A stretch of DNA of 64,000 nt from Flavobacterium sp. 270 (GTDB lineage Bacteria; Bacteroidota; Bacteroidia; Flavobacteriales; Flavobacteriaceae), in the NCBI RefSeq assembly GCF_004368785.1, contig NZ_SODM01000004.1, forward strand, positions 484,521 through 548,520, in the 5' to 3' direction. The notes under the pieces are model-generated. The model was not told where the DNA came from. It did not search any database and worked only from the letters and a program-made list of their open reading frames with translations. Positions within the stretch are counted from its first letter, which is position 1, and each line of letters starts with the position of its first letter. The position numbers and the translations under genes were made by a program. Positions 60,776 through 64,000 of this stretch are shown here, one piece after another.

Positions 60776-62044
60776 ATGAAAACAATTTTAAAAAACCTTA
60801 GTACTGCTTTTTTATTACTAATTATAATATCTGTAGCAGGCTGCGAAGATGCGAACAGCGACGTTGACACCAGTGTTGACAGCGGTTCTTCTTCTGGTGA
60901 AATCTCAGGAATCTGGCAAAAAGGAACTACACATAATATTACTGGAGATGTAATTATCCCAGAAGGAAAATCACTAACCATAGAAGAAGGTGTTACTGTA
61001 ATTATGGATCCAGTGGCAAAAACTGAATTTATTGTAAAAGGTAATCTATACTCTTTAGGCACTGCCGACAACCCTGTGAAATTTACAGTACAGGAAAAAG
61101 ACAGAACTGTAGACAATAAGTTTGGTAAAAAATGGGGCGGAATTTTAGCCACTCAAACTTGCAGTGAACTTATTTTAGACCACACTATTTTAGAATATGG
61201 CGGAAGTACTACTTCTGATGCTTCTACATCGGTAAAATTAGGCTTATACAAAGCGGTTGCCGGCGAAAACTTACCTGCTTTGTGGTTCTCGAATGTAAAA
61301 GGAAAATTGGTGGTTACGAACTCTATCATTAGAAATTTTCAAGAAGATTGTACTTATATAGAAGGCGGCAGTATTATCTTTTCGAATAATGTTTTCTATA
61401 CAACAGGTGTTTCTGGAGGCGAGGCTATGAATTTTAAATCAGGCTGTTTAGTTGACGCGGCTTATAATTTGATATATAGCGCCAATACAAATGCATTTAA
61501 ACTATCTAACGCAGGTCTTAGAAATCCACAAGCTGATATTGTTGCTTATAACAATACTATGGTAAATACCGGATGGCGAAGACCAACTGCAAAAGGCGGA
61601 TCAATTTGGGTAGAAAATGCTGTAATAGCACACATCTATAATAATTTATTTGCTAATACCCGTTTCGGTATCAAAAGAGATACTAAAAGTTTAGAAGATG
61701 CACGCTCAGAGTTTAGCAATAACCTTTATTATGGTTACGACCAAACAACAGTAAATCAATTTCAACCTTCTAAAGATGTAATTGGTGGCAAAAACGACGT
61801 TATAGGGACAACTGCAGGACAAAACGATCCAGGTTTTGTGAATTATCCACTAAACAATCCTGTAAGCAGTCCAGATTTTGATATTACTTGGGATTTTCAT
61901 TTAAAATCTAACTCTACTGCGCTTGGCAAAGGAACCACTAACTTTGTGAGACATTTTAGCAATCCTATAACTTTTAGTAATGGGTTAGCTTATGCTTCAC
62001 CAGCACCAGCAACTTTTATCGGTGCTTATGGCCCAGCAAAATAA
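60776..62044 (+). CDS. Right-handed beta-helix lipoprotein
   Basis: 422 residues with lipoprotein signal (SVAGCEDAN, Cys 23). The body has repeats of right-handed parallel beta-helix strands (LTIEEGVTVIM, LILDHTILEYGG, LVVTNSIIRNF, IIFSNNVFYTTG, VIAHIYNNLFANT). No known catalytic triad is visible. It is placed between receptor and phytase, 25 bases after the former and 27 before the latter, as a probable surface or periplasmic partner; function unknown. Confidence 0.78.
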   Translation: MKTILKNLSTAFLLLIIISVAGCEDANSDVDTSVDSGSSSGEISGIWQKGTTHNITGDVIIPEGKSLTIEEGVTVIMDPVAKTEFIVKGNLYSLGTADNPVKFTVQEKDRTVDNKFGKKWGGILATQTCSELILDHTILEYGGSTTSDASTSVKLGLYKAVAGENLPALWFSNVKGKLVVTNSIIRNFQEDCTYIEGGSIIFSNNVFYTTGVSGGEAMNFKSGCLVDAAYNLIYSANTNAFKLSNAGLRNPQADIVAYNNTMVNTGWRRPTAKGGSIWVENAVIAHIYNNLFANTRFGIKRDTKSLEDARSEFSNNLYYGYDQTTVNQFQPSKDVIGGKNDVIGTTAGQNDPGFVNYPLNNPVSSPDFDITWDFHLKSNSTALGKGTTNFVRHFSNPITFSNGLAYASPAPATFIGAYGPAK

Positions 62045-62071
62045 ATCAACAATTACATTAACATTTATAAA

Positions 62072-63154
62072 ATGATCAAGAATACACTGCTTATTATAGT
62101 TTTACTTTCGTTTTCAGTACAATCAGTTTACAGTCAAACGAAGAAAAAAAGCACTCCTGCAAAAGCCGTCAAAATAATAAAACCAGTTTATGTTTCCGAA
62201 CCTGTGCAATTTGACAGTGATGATCCTGCTATTTGGATTAATAAAGATGATGCTTCAAAAAGTTTGGTTATAGGTACCGATAAAGAACAAGATGGAGGAC
62301 TTTATGTATTTGACCTGCAAGGGAAGATATTGAAAGACAAAACCGTTAAAAATCTAAAAAGACCCAATAATGTAGATATTGCTTACGGATTGATTCTTAA
62401 CGGAAAACCAACAGATATCGCCATTACTACTGAAAGATTAGGAAACGACCTTAGAATCTTTTCTATCCCAGATATGAAACCTGTTGACAACGGGGGTATT
62501 AAAGTTTTCGAAAACGAGACCGAACCCGATTATAATGCTCCAATGGGTGTTGCCGTTTATACTGCAAAAGATGGCAAAATATATGTTATTGTAGGACGCA
62601 AAACCGGTCCTAAAACTGGCGGGTATCTTTTTCAATATTTATTAGAAGACAATGGAAAAGGAGAAGTAAAAGCTACTTTTGTTAGAAAATTTGGAGAATA
62701 CAGCGGTAAAAAAGAAATAGAATCAATTGCTGTAGATAACGAACTTGGATATGTTTATTATTCTGATGAGCAATTTGGTGTACGCCAATATTATGCAGAT
62801 CCATCTAAAGGAAACGAACAATTATCTCTTTTTGCCACAACAGGTTTTGCCGTAGACCATGAGGGTATTTCTATTTATAAGCTGACTGCTACGACAGGTT
62901 ATATTTTAGTATCAGATCAAGGCGCAAACCGTTTCCAGATTTTTAGCCGTGAAGGCACAAAAGGCAATCCATTTGAGCACAAACACTTAAAGACAGTAAA
63001 TGTTTTAGCAAAAGAAAGCGATGGCTCAGAAATAACCAGCATTCCTTTAAATGCTGATTTTAAACATGGTTTGTTTGTTGCTATGAGTACCGATAGAACA
63101 TTTCATTTTTACCGCTGGGAAGACATTGCTGGCAAAGATTTAAAAATAAAGTAG
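62072..63154 (+). CDS. Beta-propeller phytase
   Basis: 360 residues with signal peptide MIKNTLLIIVLLSFSVQSVYS. Conserved beta-propeller phytase pieces: FDSDDPAIWIN (about 47-57), LKRPNNVDIAYG (about 97-108), PMGVAVYTAKDGKIYVIVGRKTGP, ESIAVDNELGYVYYSDEQFG, HEGISIY (about 264-270) and ILVSDQGANRF. Calcium-dependent hydrolysis of phytate gives phosphate and inositol phosphates. It is third in an operon with a TonB receptor and a beta-helix lipoprotein. Secreted or periplasmic. Confidence 0.9.
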   Translation: MIKNTLLIIVLLSFSVQSVYSQTKKKSTPAKAVKIIKPVYVSEPVQFDSDDPAIWINKDDASKSLVIGTDKEQDGGLYVFDLQGKILKDKTVKNLKRPNNVDIAYGLILNGKPTDIAITTERLGNDLRIFSIPDMKPVDNGGIKVFENETEPDYNAPMGVAVYTAKDGKIYVIVGRKTGPKTGGYLFQYLLEDNGKGEVKATFVRKFGEYSGKKEIESIAVDNELGYVYYSDEQFGVRQYYADPSKGNEQLSLFATTGFAVDHEGISIYKLTATTGYILVSDQGANRFQIFSREGTKGNPFEHKHLKTVNVLAKESDGSEITSIPLNADFKHGLFVAMSTDRTFHFYRWEDIAGKDLKIK

Positions 63155-63278
63155 TTTAAACTTTTAGTTGAGGAAGATGAAAATTTACGTTACTCATTTT
63201 ATATATTGCTGATAAATTGGTCTGCATAAAGACCTCTCCTGGGGGAGGCGCTCTGAGGGTACTGGCCATTGATACTGA

Positions 63279-63569
63279 CATTACTCCATTAATAGACAGC
63301 TGCAGACCTGTACTCTCATTGGCCTGCAAGACGAGCCTTCCTTTATTGATATAGAACTGCAGTCCGTTTTTAAGCCTGCAAAGCAGATATTGACAAATAG
63401 GGAAAAAGAAATATTGAAATATCTCATTCAAGGGTACAACAGCAAAACTTTATCAGAAAAACTCTTCTTGAGTATCCAGACCATCAGTACCCACAGACGC
63501 AATATATTGAGAAAAACACAGACAAAAAACACTACCGAAGTGATCTCTAAGGCAATTAAGGAAGGCTGA
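63279..63569 (+). pseudogene. Remnant of a LuxR-type regulator (C-terminal part)
   Basis: 97 codons open to TGA 63567-63569, without a start codon. The last 60 residues are a LuxR helix-turn-helix: LTNREKEILKYLIQG, then LSIQTISTHRRNILRKTQ. The N-terminal continuation is in another frame (VLAIDTDITPLI, 63254-63289), so at least one frameshift occurred. A 91-residue minus-strand frame over the same bases is a shadow. A plus-strand PAS-type LuxR regulator once stood here. Confidence 0.7.
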
Positions 63570-64000
63570 ATTTAAATTCCAGCAAAAGCGAAGCGATGAG
63601 CTGAAAACATTTGATTTGCCAAACAGGCCTGATTAATATTAAAAAGACCCCCTCAGGGTGGCTCTTTCATGAATCTTGTTAATTTACACGCTTGACAGAT
63701 AGTTTGTCAAGACAAAAGTAAGCCACCGTATTTATTGTATTAGGTAGAATCAGAATCTGTTGAGGCCGTTTGGAAAATTAATATTTTACATTTCCTAAAA
63801 CTGCCAGATTAGTTGTATTGATATTAATCCAGCCTGTAAGCATCATCAATGATTATCCATTGTAGTTTCTAGAGATTGTACTAAAATTTATCATCTACAA
63901 AATCTAAACAGCAAAAAATGCCTTTTATTTTGATGCAGGTTTTATCAAGTCTCTGGTTATACCCCACAAAGTTTTTTCCCTTTTTCATCTCCGACTCAAT
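63570..64000. other. Spacer at the right edge, no gene seen
   Basis: 431 bases. I see only short frames. A weak stem (about 63640-63665, AAAGACCCCC / GGGTGGCTCTTT) follows the LuxR remnant and could be its old terminator. Confidence 0.5.

Noticed and set aside
63156..63431. 91-codon minus-strand frame near the right edge
   Set aside because: It lies over the remnant of a LuxR regulator on the other strand, which has clear family similarity; this frame has none.

Overview
The window looks like a chromosomal segment of a Flavobacterium-type bacterium (Bacteroidota). The supporting signs are AT-rich DNA, SusC/SusD pairs, TonB-dependent receptors with an N-terminal carboxypeptidase-regulatory-like domain, many -7 promoter elements of the form TAnnTTTG with an upstream TTTG or TTG, no obvious Shine-Dalgarno sites, and a tRNA gene without an encoded CCA. 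No plasmid, prophage, insertion sequence or CRISPR array is visible.

Layout. 1-6457 (+): the end of an Mla-type lipid-transport operon (MlaE tail, MlaF, MlaD), then an AsmA-like protein, a small membrane protein and an FAD oxidoreductase. 6527-13777: small regulatory genes (cupin, MarR-GNAT fusion, AraC), a DNA glycosylase, a MarR/MATE efflux pair and an outer-membrane protein, separated by dispersed CTAAG-type repeats. 14047-25781: a polysaccharide utilization locus with GH97, a GH71/99-like lipoprotein, SusD, SusC, a secreted protein and a DUF5004 lipoprotein, with a divergent DUF6377-type regulator. 25885-36421: a hydroxylase, glutamate dehydrogenase with a possible leader-peptide transcript upstream, a MarR/serine hydrolase/EamA operon, an AAA ATPase and VWA pair, and small conserved proteins. 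36797-39306: a J-domain/KTSC protein, a TlpA-type thioredoxin gene cut by an in-frame TGA, tRNA-Tyr and a frameshifted mini-gene.

39397-54994 looks like a detoxification and redox-stress region: alpha/beta hydrolase with LysR, NAD(P)H oxidoreductase, TetR-MFP-RND-OMF efflux operon, old-yellow-enzyme homologue, SDR plus quinone oxidoreductase with a divergent Crp-type regulator, an AraC regulator and a DsbA-like protein. The strongest observation in the window is here. Four separate transcription units (NAD(P)H oxidoreductase, TetR/RND efflux, OYE and DsbA) carry the same 68-nt promoter architecture: two GAACTTT half-sites spaced exactly 21 bp, then exactly 28 bp to a TAnnTTTG element, always in the transcription direction. 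This defines a small regulon, probably of an AraC-type activator; the AraC gene at 53292 is the obvious candidate.

55095-63154: NUDIX hydrolase, DoxX-like protein, ECF sigma factor, then a TonB receptor/beta-helix lipoprotein/beta-propeller phytase operon for phosphate or inositol-phosphate scavenging. 63279-63569 is a broken LuxR-type regulator without a start codon, and the last 430 bases hold no gene I can support.
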